From Hydractinia symbiolongicarpus (lineage: Eukaryota; Cnidaria; Hydrozoa; Anthoathecata; Hydractiniidae): a DNA stretch of 64,000 bases. A program made the position numbers and the translations under genes. A model generated the notes under the pieces. The model was not told the DNA's origin. It worked only from the letters and a program-made list of their open reading frames with translations, and did no database searches. Shown here piece after piece: positions 26,293 to 37,189 of the stretch. Positions within the stretch are counted from its first letter, which is position 1. The number at the start of each line of letters is the position of its first letter. Location: positions 20,869,501 through 20,933,500 of the forward strand of contig NC_079881.1 of assembly GCF_029227915.1 (NCBI RefSeq), read 5' to 3'.

Positions 26293-26375
26293 GGAACCAA
26301 TTATCGTTCGATCAAAAGCAACAAAATTTGCAAAAATAGTGACAAATGACCAGTTGATGCAGTGAGCGAGCAAGT

Positions 26376-26405
26376 ATGGCGGATGGTGAAGAGGCATCGG
26401 GAATC
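26376..26405 (+). CDS. Candidate first coding exon, short acidic N-terminus
   Basis: The ATG at 26,376 opens ten codons (MADGEEASGI) that end exactly at a GTGAGT donor, about 85 bp after a TATA box. A minimal upstream frame starts at 26,346 and ends after three codons. The next good acceptor (CACATTTCAG before 26,493) would lead to a stop after nine residues, so the true second exon is not identified. This could be a real gene start with distant exons, or chance. Confidence 0.25.
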
Positions 26406-26679
26406 GTGAGTGAGACAAGTGTGTAATGATTCGTGTGACTTTCTGCTTTAACTTCTTGAGAAGACGGTTTGAACTTTTCCGTCACATTTCAGGTGCAAGC
26501 AAGAATTCTTAAAATGTTCTAAAGGAAGATAAAGGAGAAGGTGAACTTTTACAGTATTTGGTGTATTTTTTTTACACTATGCTAGTTCTTTTTTATACTT
26601 ACTTGTAGGCAAAGGTGAGAAGAGACGAGAAATGTTGAATACAAGCAAAATTATCGTAATCATGTATTATAATTATACC

Positions 26680-28495
26680 ACTAGCTGTTTCCCGTGGAAG
26701 AATCCACTGTATTCTCATTTAATTTGTGCAGCAGATATATGTCCATCAAAAAACAAACAATACAGCAGTGCGCATCTTACATCTGCATTATTATATAAAT
26801 GACCAAAAAAATTAAAGGTGTCCAACAACTGCAGTATATATGTGACATTTAAAATCTAAATCTACTAAAATTACTGCTCTGACCATCTGACAAATGCGAA
26901 AATTATTCGGAAAGAAGTTTTCAAAAGCATTTCAACATACATCTCACCCATAAAATTTAAATCACTCAAAACGTCACATATATACAAAAAAGCTTATCAA
27001 TGTCAAACACAAATTTCTCTCATTGTATATATTAAAATCAGTTAGTTTATTGCAAACCCAAGGTTGACACAAAATGTGAAAAACAAACAATAAATTGGGC
27101 CTAAGTAGAAATTTTTATCTAAGGTGTTAAAAAGGGATTGCAAGGATAAATTATAATGCAATAAAACGTTTTTTGATATATTGCATACGGTCCTTCCTCA
27201 CCAAACTTTAGACAAAATGCCAACAAAAAAACGGTGTTTACACTCGAAATTAATAAAGTCCTTTTAGCAACTTGCATGCTGTTTTACCATCAATAAAGTA
27301 AACAAAATTTCAAATCTCACATAGTATTCTGTCACAAATTTTCATAAAATATATATATAAGTCATAATGAGTCATGTTAAACAACAGCAATCAATCTATA
27401 TATAAGTTCATTTTATGTCAATTTTTGCACCAATTTTGCAACACAAAATACAAATTCTAAATAATACTAAAATCTCTTATTTTGGTCCTTCGCATACCGA
27501 CGGTCTCCCACACAAGTTTAATCAAAATGTAAAAAATAAGAGGTAACGACAAAATCAAAGTTTGCAAAATTTAATTATTTCGGTACATATATCTACTGCA
27601 TATGCCCTCTAAAACAATATTTTAATCCAAAATGCCAAAGAAAAACAGTTTGCAACAAAAAGCAGTTATTTCGATGATACTGCATACACTCTTTCCCCAC
27701 AAAAGCTTCAGAAAAAAAAGAATGGTTGTAGGGAGTGCTTCTGATTCAACAAAAATCAGTTTTTTTACATATTGCATCTAGTCCTTACCCATTAAATCTT
27801 ACACAAAATTTCAAAAACTATACACGATTTAGAACACATCAAATTTAAATCGAGAAGGATCAGTCATTTCGGTATATTGCACAGAGTCCTCCCCGGTAAT
27901 AATTTAGACAAAATATAGAAAAACACAGCTTGCAAGGTGTATAATCGAATACTTCTTCTGTGTAAATATGGTCCTTCCTCGCAAAATTAACATAAAATGT
28001 CAAAAAGGTTCAGATTAACATCTAACACAACAAAAATCAGTTCTGTCAGTATATGTCATGCCATTGTCTTCCACAAAATGTTCCCCTTAAAGTTTCACAT
28101 ACACAGCCTGTACATTAAAAATAACTAAGATCAGGTATTTTGGTCTATTTCATACCATTCTGTTCCAAATAATTTATAAAATGTAAAAATTGAGTGGTAA
28201 AACAGAAATTTGCAAAATTCCATTTTTTTATATGCATGCATATTATTTGCCTTCTAAAACAATAAGTTAATTCAAAATGTCAAAAAGAAGAAAAAAATAG
28301 TTTACAAAGAGTATAAAATTGAAATCAACAAAGTAGCTCTTTTGGGTTTTTTAAAGATTTATTTTGAATGAAAGAGTAGAGAATACTCAAAAAGAACAGC
28401 CATCTTTTTCGTAAACACAATTATCGTTTTATGCCAGGAACTTTAACAGTCCGCATGCTTTGTGAATATCTAATACCGTTTCATATGCAACGATA

Positions 28496-28566
<71 letters not shown>

Positions 28567-28790
28567 TCATATAGATTTTTTGGCATAAGGGTATATATAT
28601 TTATATCGTTATTAGCAGCGGGTTATATATTTACACCTTATGTGCGATTTCTATGAAGTACATCCCTAATTTTTTTAGTTAAATTTTAGCGTACAGCCAC
28701 GTCATAGGAAAGTGACCCGTGATTTCCGTGTCGTGGACTCACAGTTTTACTCACGCAAGGGAATTAATATATGAGATGCATATGTCGCAT
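26680..28790 (+). mobile_element. Non-autonomous repeat element, copy 2, with internal ~120-bp arrays
   Basis: The ends match the element at 7,622-8,920: left ACCACTAGCTGTTTCCCGTG, right GTGTCGTGGAC followed by CTCACGCAAGGGAATTA. The interior repeats a loose module of about 100-130 bp, roughly: AAATCAGT, TTTTGGTATATTGCATAC, GTCCTTCCCC, then TTTACACAAAATGTCAAAAA. At least eight recognisable units lie between 27,130 and 28,280. No open frame of note is present. A pure AT tract interrupts the right part. Confidence 0.55.
28499..28564. repeat. (AT)n microsatellite, 33 repeats
   Basis: An uninterrupted AT dinucleotide run of 66 bp inside the copy-2 repeat element. Confidence 0.95.
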
Positions 28791-30368
28791 AATGTATTCC
28801 ATTATTATTGCAAAGAAAACATTCCAGCAAGCTTATTATAAAAACTTAACATTTATGGAGGTGAAGGTAGGAGGCTATAACGCAACACATGGTATGTTGC
28901 TAGGACATTTGTGAGAAAATTATCGTTAATTAAAACACAAAGTTGTCCATTTATCGGAATGCCAGCCAAATTATCGTGACCATTTTACCAAAAAAAAGTT
29001 GTTGCATAATTGGTGATGATTTGGTGAATTATGGTTATACTGATGGTGGCATCCTTTCTAGGGGATGGGCTTTGCGTTGTTAGTGTGTAATCTTGTATAA
29101 TAATTATATCATGAATATTTTGCACAATGTATTCCATTAGTAGTCCTAAATCGAAATTAAAAAATATCCCTAAAAAATTCCAAGGACATGCAAAGTGCTA
29201 ACAAAATATCAAACATAATTTTCGATCATAACATTTTTAGTATTTATATTTCAACCCATTTCAGTCTTGCATCGAAATGAGATATTACAAATGCCATTTA
29301 TGTTCTATGTTGATTGTGGATATGGTGTATTGAATGCTGCTGATGCTATGGTGACACTAATGTTGGATGTGTTGGTAGGCAATGTAAATTAAAAAGTCTT
29401 TTTTGTGGATTTCTTACAAACTTCTTTGGTATATCACATACAATTCGGAAATAAAACAATGTTTCTGCTGTCGAGTTCCAGGTACTAAACAGGTATAAAA
29501 TAGGGTTAAAATTCAAAAAAGATTGGCTAAAAATAATGTTAAATCAATTTTCAAGCCGGTATCGTTAATATTTTATATATACACTGAAGAATAATTGGAA
29601 AAATAACTTAAGTATATTAATATTCTTCCATTATTTTACCGCATATCTTGTAGAAAAACAAAAATTCTCGAATATTATTTTACTATATCTAATAATTTTT
29701 AATAACGCCATTGCAAGTAGCAATGATAGTAATGAGAAAAGCAGCTTCTTCTCGAAGTTTTCCATAGTTGCACTATGACTGTAATAATCTTCCGTGTATA
29801 TGTTTGAGAAATAACGAAAGAATATGAGATTAGTAGGCAGGTGTCACAATATTCTTTTAACATTTTTACATATATTTACCAAAAAATATTAAAAGAATAT
29901 TAAAAAAGTAAATATTCTTTGTGAATATTCTTATGTGTATATCGGCCTTAATAGCAGAGGAAACTCTTACGTATTACCTTAATGACTTAAGTTTTTTGAG
30001 ACATATTTTAATTCTTCCACAGGATAAGTATTATGTCCACATAAAATAATAAAAACAAACGGATCAAGATTTTTTAAGGTAAGATAAAATAAAACAAATA
30101 ATAATAATATTAGTAATTTTAACAGTAAGACATTTTGTTATTGTTTTACGAAAGCTAGCTTTTTAGCTTAGTAAAATTTACAAAAATTGAGGGGAAGCAA
30201 AAAAGTTCTTTTGCAAAAAAATTGAGTATTTTTTAAGAACCTGCTTTTTTAAAGAAAATGTTTCCAACAATTTTATTTTAAATTTTTAAAATTAATGTCA
30301 TTAAGGTAACCATTCTTGAAATAAATAAATAAAAGCTTTATTAAATTTAATTTTTTTTATATTGCCCT
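28791..30368. other. AT-rich non-coding stretch
   Basis: Nothing coding is seen. Near 29,590-29,960 there are many AATATTCTT/AAGAATATT words that could pair or represent an old AT-rich repeat. Confidence 0.5.
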
Positions 30369-30432
30369 GGTTGCACGGCATCATCGTGCAACCCTAGAAA
30401 CAGGAAGGTTTTAACGACTTTTTCTTCCTGTT
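30369..30432. other. Two adjacent short hairpins
   Basis: The first stem is GGTTGCACG with CGTGCAACC (30,369-30,393, 7-nt loop). The second is AACAGGAAG with CTTCCTGTT (30,399-30,432). They are six bases apart and follow an A/T-rich tract with AATAAA-like words. Both stems are perfect. The function is unknown; a structured RNA or element terminus is possible. Confidence 0.4.
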
Positions 30433-30669
30433 CTTAGGTAAAACTAATAACTACACAGAAGAATAGCTTCATCTTCAGAATGTAAGTAGAAATTTAGTCT
30501 ATTTAGTTTAAATTAGCTTGTTAATAAAAGTTAGTATATATAATTTAGAAATAGTGAAGATATAAGGTTTATACCTCATTGACTATTTTTTACTCTCCCG
30601 ATATTATTTAGTCATTTCTTATGGAAGCATTTCTTATTCGCATATTTAGAAATAATTATTTTTTTGTGA

Positions 30670-31030
30670 GAAAATAATTTACAAAGAGGTGGCAAGCCAC
30701 CAGAATGATGAACTCAACCTGTTAAGTCTTTGGAAATAAGCTAGAGGTTGTACTCCCCTAGAGAAAATGCCTCTAAAAGCACAATTCTCCCTTTTTACAA
30801 GGATTTAATTAATAAAATATAAAAAAAATAAAAAGGACACAACACATTTGAAAAGATGAACAGAACTTTAACCAAGGGCAGGTAGGTTTCGACCCATATT
30901 TCTGAACCTAAGTACCCTGGATGTCTAGCTGCGTCACCTCGAAGAGGTCCGCGGACGGTCATCAGCAGAAACTAGACATCCCTATCTTCCTAAAGTAAAC
31001 TTTGGCCACTTTCTGTTCAACTGTGCTATT
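30670..31030 (-). mobile_element. tRNA-derived SINE, family 2, copy 1
   Basis: About 360 bp, close to 93% identical by eye to 46,178-46,537. On the minus strand the right end has an A-box-like TGACGCAGCTAGAC and a B-box-like GGGTCGAAACC at tRNA-like spacing. A conserved central part (GAGGCATTTTCTC, GTACAACCTCTAGC) follows and then a TTTGTAAATTATTTTC end. A third, diverged copy lies at 47,700-48,060. Confidence 0.65.
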
Positions 31031-32193
31031 AAAAGAGTACAAACACCTTAAAAGTAGTCAGAGGGACTAAAGTGAAAGGTAATTCATTCCAAATATATTA
31101 TCGATAGTTGCGGACTTTGAAAACCAGTTCTTGTCTCTTTGTTACCATTGCCATGTGCTAATACAACATTCCTTGTATATATGAAGAACAAGAGACGGAA
31201 GATTTGTTACCGGAAAAAGTCAAGCATTTTTACAAAGACAACCAGTTGGGCGTACGTGTCCGATCTAACATATATATAAGATAGGAATCTGACGCGAAGT
31301 TCATTTATATACGAACCATAACTGAGTAAAGGATAGTGCTGTTTTTGCCGATATAAAACAAGACCTATTAACAGACGCTGGGAAATATTGAAATCAGACT
31401 GATGTTGTGAATAGCGTTGTTTGGAAATCACTGCTATACACGCTTTTTTTATAAGAATACACTCTATAAGAATATGGAGCCTGAGGAATGGGTTAAGAAT
31501 ATCCTAAGAACATACCCAGGCTCGATCTTTCGTTTTAGATATAAAAATTTTTGTGATGCACAAATTTTCATTAGAAGTTTAATTTCTTATACTGTATGTT
31601 TATTTTCTTGTCAGCTCACCTGTCTTTTACACTTTGTTTAATTAGGCACATTAAGGTAATTTCATGCTTTCCGGCTGTAGCCATGTTAAGAATATTTTAA
31701 AGAATATTCGAGGCTTAGATTTGTCAAAAAGTTAAAAATACTGAGGCTGAAACGGAAAAACACTATTCTTATAAAAAAAAAGCGTGTAAATTTGTAATTT
31801 TTCGTTTCCGATTTCAGATCAAGAAATTTTTAAACAAAACTTGTAAACACTTATTGGTAGTTGATATCATGAAACAGTTAATAATACTACTAATAAAAAT
31901 AACCAGTCGAAAAGCTTGTGTTTTTTCAGGAGTTTCGATGACGTGAGCAATATATACTTAAAAAACATTTTAGGAAAGTTGTTTTCCCGTTCCCACTAAT
32001 ATAGGAAGCTTACTGCGCTGGTTAAAAAATGTAGTGCTTTTGACGACCTACTCAGGGGATGTAGGGGTTTAAAAAATCTGCTAACGTCAGCGAGGACCTG
32101 CCGAAATTGTATACTGTATAGAGCCTTAAATCAATGATCAAGGAAATGTATATGATCATTTCGACGAACTGTTAAAGACGATATATTAGGGTT
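31031..32193. other. Non-coding stretch
   Basis: Frames at 31,207-31,431 and 31,417-31,641 show no domain or splice support. Nothing recognised. Confidence 0.5.
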
Positions 32194-32447
32194 TTAAGGT
32201 ATTTTAAAGACTTCACTATCGGTCAGTTCGAATGGGTTGACCCAGGAGATTAATTTCATTTTGGTCCTACGGGGTCCATTACTAATCGCACAGGAGGTGA
32301 CGTTATTTATGTGTATTAATTTCCAACTTATTTGGCCTTGCACTAAGAAGGGCAATGCAATAGTTTCACCAACTTTAATAATATCACTGACGTCAATCTT
32401 CGTAATTACGTAATGATTAGAGTCGATCTTCAAACTTGCGTAATCTC
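32194..32447 (-). CDS. Candidate terminal exon, unrecognised protein
   Basis: On the minus strand a good acceptor (CTCTTTTTACTCCAG) precedes 32,447. An open frame of about 84 codons then runs to TAA at 32,194, reading DYASLKIDSNHYVITKIDVS at its start and ending in ...FELTDSEVFKIP. The alternating polar/hydrophobic pattern suggests a beta-rich extracellular or transport domain, but the family is not recognised. No upstream exon could be placed between 32,448 and 34,900, so it may be an orphan or decayed exon. Confidence 0.35.
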
Positions 32448-33222
32448 CTGGAGTAAAAAGAGTTTTAGAAAGGCAAATATTGTTCAGTATTCTGAATCAC
32501 AGATAAACTTTTCGTATTCATAACAGTACAATCGACCAGAATGAAAGAAGCTCTTAAAATCCGAATATACACATACACCACGAATTTAATCATAACACAC
32601 CTTGTATTAGGGGTCTAACGATTTTTTAAACTGTTTTAACATTCACAGCTTAATACCCAATTAAATATTTTCTTGCCTAAGATATATGAAAAAATACGAA
32701 TTGATATGACATTGGCTAAAACGTACGTGAACAAGTTGTTAATCGAAACGTAAAACCGTATTGGTTTGTATCCGAGTAAGATTTCGCTACGACCTATACA
32801 ACTAGGAATTTGCAATGTTCCAGAAATCCGTCAACCTTAATGTGCATAGAAATCCTCTTGGGTTTGTCCAAATTTGTATGGTTTATTAAGTGTTTAGCTG
32901 GCCACTCTCAGAATTATCCAACGACGTTCGGACGTCATGGACCACGCCAGCCGAGCGTATTGGTCACATGAAAGATCGCGAACTTAAGGAATAATTGCCG
33001 TGACTTCGATTAATTAATGAGAATAATTGAAATAAAAATGACTCAATTGCAATGCTGAATATCCGCCTTATTTTACCCGGATGTGCTTTTTTCATACAGG
33101 CTGTTTTCATACACTTCTGCATTCACTCTATCCAATAAGAAATAGGATCGAAAACTCCCGCCATAGAAGTAATACTATTTAATCTGTTCTACGTTTAGTT
33201 CTATTTTAGATTTTAGAGCAAT

Positions 33223-34370
33223 ATGACAAGCATTCATGTATGTATCTGGTTTCTGTCACTATTACGTTTCATTTTAAATGCTTCTACTCACGCACGTCAT
33301 ACTTTCAAAGTCTTTCTTCGTAATTAATTTGTATTCTTTTTATTTAGAGCAAAAAAATAATTTGCCGAACAGGCACAAAGAAAATCTAATGACATAACCT
33401 CTTTAAAAAATGAACTGGTAAGCGGGCTCAATTTGAAATAATACTATTTCTAAAAATAATACCTATTATTTTGTTGCAAACAAATTATTTTTACAATTAT
33501 TTTCTCATTTTGATGTAGGATTTTGTAAGAAGCACCCTTGTAAGATTTACAGAAAAGTCAACCTCGTTAAAAAATCAATTGGTGAGTATCTACTTAGTAC
33601 TTGCATTTTTATTTGCAAAAACAACAAATAGTGTACTGGTTTACTTTTCATGTCTTTTTGTATGTACTCGCTATTTATATGGGGCAGTAACTTTCATAGC
33701 GTTTTCCCATTATTTAGTTATCCTTTTGGTATTTAGTAGGAATCTCCAATAAGGCAGTTTCTAGTGTTTTATAGAATGAGGAAATTAGAAAGGGAAAAGA
33801 GGAGTCAACCTTTTTAAAAAATCAGTTGGTAAATTTGAATCAGTTTACCTTAGGTATCAGCAGCACAAAAAAACCATATATTCTAAATAAAACCAACTTT
33901 CTACTTGTGTTATCTCATGCTTTTTATAAAACAACAATCAAGAAGAAATTATTCAACTAAAAAAAAGCTGGTTAAGTATTATTTTCTACTTAAACTTAAG
34001 GCTGAAGTCCTTTATGACATTACTAAACAAAAACATAACAGTGTGTCATATCCCGTGTTGCTCCGCCTTTGTTTAATATTTGTCTTAAACCAACCTCGTC
34101 CCCATGAATTATTACGCTTTTTTATTTGCCTGTTCGAATATAAAAAACCTAACAAGTCCTAGGGACGACTATGGTAATTTTAGAGAACAATTTATAGTTT
34201 ACATTGCTGATTTTTAATTTTTTTAGAAGAAGATATTAACTTGGCAAGTTTTTAAGAAGAACGTGGACGAAAACAGGTCTGTTGGCGCTTACGTGTGTGA
34301 AGAGAATTTTCACCTGTGGCGTGCTTTCAGGGGGAAAAGACTTTTTCACCCGGGAGGATGCCGCACGTGA
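33223..34370 (+). CDS. Candidate small gene with tandemly duplicated mini-exons
   Basis: Proposed exons, all phase 0: 33,223-33,237 (ATG, donor GTATGT), 33,373-33,417, 33,519-33,581, 33,775-33,828 and 34,227-34,370 (stop TGA), giving about 106 aa. The three middle exons end alike, encoding TSLKNEL, TSLKNQL and TFLKNQL, each directly before a GT donor, as expected for exon duplication. They are rich in charged residues and could form a short helix. A further decayed copy is near 33,930-33,972. The last exon begins KKILTWQVFKKN and then runs into an inverted-repeat element (34,266-34,408) that supplies its C-terminus. The acceptor of the second exon is weak. No family is recognised; the start exon is the least certain part. 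Confidence 0.35.
34089..34175. mobile_element. 87-bp MITE-like inverted-repeat element
   Basis: The left end ACCAACCTCGTCCCCATG and the right end CCTAGGGACGACTATGGT form an imperfect ~22-bp terminal inverted repeat. A related right end (AGTCCTGGGGACGAGGGTGG) occurs alone at 35,027, with a weak left partner near 34,932, so this is a small family. It lies in the last intron of the mini-exon gene. Confidence 0.5.
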
Positions 34371-34408
34371 AAAACGCAGGCGCAAGCGGTAACAGACCTG
34401 TTTTCGTC
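34266..34408. mobile_element. 143-bp inverted-repeat element with perfect 18-bp ends
   Basis: GACGAAAACAGGTCTGTT (34,266-34,283) is repeated exactly in reverse complement at 34,391-34,408. Inside, GGCGCTTACGTG and CACGTG...GGCGCAAGCG give partial further pairing. Size and structure suit a MITE or foldback element. A clear target duplication is not seen. Confidence 0.65.
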
Positions 34409-35429
34409 ATTTGCATATATGTTGTAAGCCTCCCTGGTTGTATATATGTTAAATTGTTACTGAATATATTTATAATTTGTTAAAAAAATTTTTTCTTTAA
34501 ACTGCAAATTAAATTACCAGATTTAGCCCCCAAAGTTGTACTTTTAGAAAAAATTTTGCCGAAAAAGCTTGAGTGTTGACTTGTTGCCATTGGTGGGGTG
34601 TAACTTTTTTTAAATCTTAATACACGAAAAGGGTTGGTACTTTTTAAAAATATTGAGAATGTTCTTACTAAACGGAAGGTGGTAAAAAAATAAAGAAATG
34701 GAGGGAGTGAAAGATACAATTTTAATGCCAAATGAGAACTTCCTTGCGCTAAATACCCAATATGAGTAACTCTGAGGTCAAACATTAGCGCGAAAAAATT
34801 ACGCAAAATGGAAACTAAGCTTGGCGTTCACTTGTGTCATGTTTTTTTCTGAGTATTTTTATCAATGTTATGAAGCGTAGTTTACTTCTTTGGAAAATTA
34901 TTTTTTTCCTAATAATTAAACCGGGGGAGAAACCACGACCTTCGCGGTCTTTGGGTCTTTTTATAACGCCGTCCCTTTTATAAAAAAAGACCTGGGATGG
35001 AGGATGCGGGATATCATAGGCTCAGTAAAGTCCTGGGGACGAGGGTGGTGTACCTGTTGCCTTTACGCTTTGCCTTGCCTGTATGACTTTTTGCGGAGCA
35101 TAGTTACCAGTTGCAGTCCTTAATAATGACTTTTGATTATTTCTGTATCTTGACTTTAGAGTTACGAAAGACCAATATTGTTAATGAAATTCATTGGTGC
35201 CAAGTTGACTTTTAATCTCAAATTTATCAAACAATGATAGTTTTTTGGTGTTATGACTAATTTTTTTAAATTGGCACATAATTCTGCTAAGATGATCCTT
35301 TGCATATTGATCTTATAGAACTGTAATGTCTTGTTTTTAAGTATTAAATTTAAACTAATGCTCCCAAACATACAAGATACAAGTTAGAGAATACGTAATC
35401 TTTGAGTTGTAAAGGGGTGAATATCTATT
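34409..35429. other. Non-coding stretch
   Basis: Frames at 34,480-34,806 and 35,162-35,371 (minus) have no domain support. A second, diverged MITE-like piece may span 34,931-35,051. Confidence 0.45.
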
Positions 35430-35776
35430 ATGGTCCTTGACTACCCCTGCTTTGCTGATTCCTTTTCCTGTTTCCTTGCCTCCCTATGTTGTGCCTTATC
35501 CTTGCAATGCTCAATGTCTTTGCCTTGCCTGTGCCTTCCATGCCTTACCTACCCTCTGCCTTGCTGATTCCTCTTCCTAATTCTTTGCCTGGCTATGCCG
35601 TGCCTATTCCTTGCCGTGCTTAATGCCTTTGCCTTGCCTGTGCCTCCCATTCCTTGCCAACAACTGCCTTACTGATTCCTCTTCCTGTTTCCTTGCCTGC
35701 CTTTGCCGTGTCTTTTTCTTGCCGTGCTCAATGCCTTTGCCTTGACAACCTCTCTGCAACACTTTCTATATTGATT
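35430..35776 (-). repeat. Minisatellite, inverted relative of the 14.8-kb array
   Basis: C-rich complements of the same words (TGCCTTGCCTGTGCCTTCC, TGATTCCTCTTCCTGTTTCC) run across this region. The right edge, CAACCTCTCTGCAACACTTT followed by CTATA, is the reverse complement of the left edge of the array at 14,757. The two arrays are therefore dispersed copies of one element, not independent simple repeats. Confidence 0.7.
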
Positions 35777-36505
35777 TGAGAATTTTTATATTATATATCA
35801 TGTCTTATTATATAGATGTTAAGAAATCCATACATGATTTACTGCTGTTGCTAAAATCTTTTGTTAATAGAAAGCAAAAACATGAGTGGTAAGAATGGAA
35901 TACAGTGAAGAAAGTTGGCAAGAACACTGATAGGACATAAAAGTAGTGATACAGATGCATCATCTTGAAAGTATATGTTCACTCTATACGAATAAGGGGC
36001 ATCATAGTCTGCAAAGAGTGCTCCTACATTTGCATGTGCTATGAGTGTGATTGCAAAGTACATATAGATAATCCATACCATAATCGAATCTCGTATGTGG
36101 ATGGATATCCTAGACCTTTACCACCCTCATGTTTGTTTTGTATCATATTCTTTATGATAGCAAAATAATTTTTATTATTTTTAGAAGATTCTGAAGATTT
36201 ATATTATACTTTTATTCGTTTTATACTTTTTTGTTTGATCTCATTAAAGATAAATGTTGTATGTATTTTAGCTCACAAAAACTTGTTAGAAAGTCATTAG
36301 CTCATGTAGTGATTTTATTTCATAAAATCTCCGGCGAGCTAATACTGCGTTTCCCAACCTTGCCTCGCTTAACAGAGTAGAGCCCATTCCTCTCCTCCTC
36401 TTCTCACTTTGTTCGCTACACGAACGGTCAGAGCTCTTCGTGAATTAAAATAAAAACATTTTAATCCACGAATATCCTACCAAAAATCCAATAAATCTTT
36501 GTAAT

Positions 36506-36916
36506 ATGGAACAACAAGATAATATTGTCGATGAAGAGTCTAATGTCACCGAGAGTTTTGAATTAGAAGAACAAAATAATGAAACTGCTGGAGACTCTAA
36601 TGAGCCAGCATGTGAGCCAGCTGGAGAAACCTCGTTTTACGAGCCAGCTATGAGAGAGGAGGAGGATGTATCTCCAAGGCCAAAGGTAAGGTCTTCCAAA
36701 AAGAAGTCCAAAAAAGGGAGGAAAAGAAAAAGATCTCCATCCTCCTCCTCGTCTTCTTCTTCAGATAGCCCTTCAGATGAATCAGGAGAGGAAAACAAAA
36801 TGGTAAAACGATTTAAGATAGTTCCCAAAACAGAGGAACACAAGTGGAAACTCCCAACTGGGATGGCAGATTATGCCAACCAGCATTTTCAGAATTATAT
36901 TCCTGAAAAGATTTAG
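36506..36916 (+). CDS. DIRS gag-like protein, truncated by stop
   Basis: 136 codons from ATG 36,506: an acidic N-terminus, a lysine/arginine-rich block around residues 60-75, a serine run, and then WKLPTGMADYANQHFQNYIP, typical of DIRS gag-like ORFs just before the conserved helical part. After the stop, other frames (about 36,920-37,190) still encode remnants such as LLGQA...ISYARRLNVL, so the original protein was longer and has been broken by stops and frameshifts. It would have acted as a nucleocapsid-like RNA-binding protein. Confidence 0.6.
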   Translation: MEQQDNIVDEESNVTESFELEEQNNETAGDSNEPACEPAGETSFYEPAMREEEDVSPRPKVRSSKKKSKKGRKRKRSPSSSSSSSSDSPSDESGEENKMVKRFKIVPKTEEHKWKLPTGMADYANQHFQNYIPEKI

Positions 36917-37189
36917 AGGAGGGATTGTTACCAAAAATTCCAGTTCCTTCAAATTTAAATGATGTAAAAAAAATAATTTCAGAATAAAATCCTTCAGGTT
37001 ATGGGGCCCCTTTCCAGATTGTGGAAAGGGTAAGAGGAGACTCGTAAGAGTGTGGGTCCCGTAAATGTACCTATAGATCAGTTTACGACACTCGTGGAGC
37101 AGTCGACAATTTTGCTGGGCCAGGCATCCACGTCCATTTCATATGCACGTCGCCTTAATGTTTTAAAGGTTTTGGTAAAGGCAAAAATT

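Noticed and set aside
26680-28400. CRISPR-like spaced repeats
   Set aside because: Units are degenerate, A/T-rich and lack constant repeat and spacer lengths; the sequence is eukaryotic.
33223-33328. Secreted 34-aa peptide read straight through from ATG 33,223
   Set aside because: The frame has a hydrophobic stretch like a signal peptide, but a strong GTATGT donor after five codons and the phase-0 mini-exons downstream make splicing more likely; not certain.
36637-36843. Minus-strand frame with an acidic run
   Set aside because: Complement of the serine- and lysine-rich DIRS gag-like ORF.
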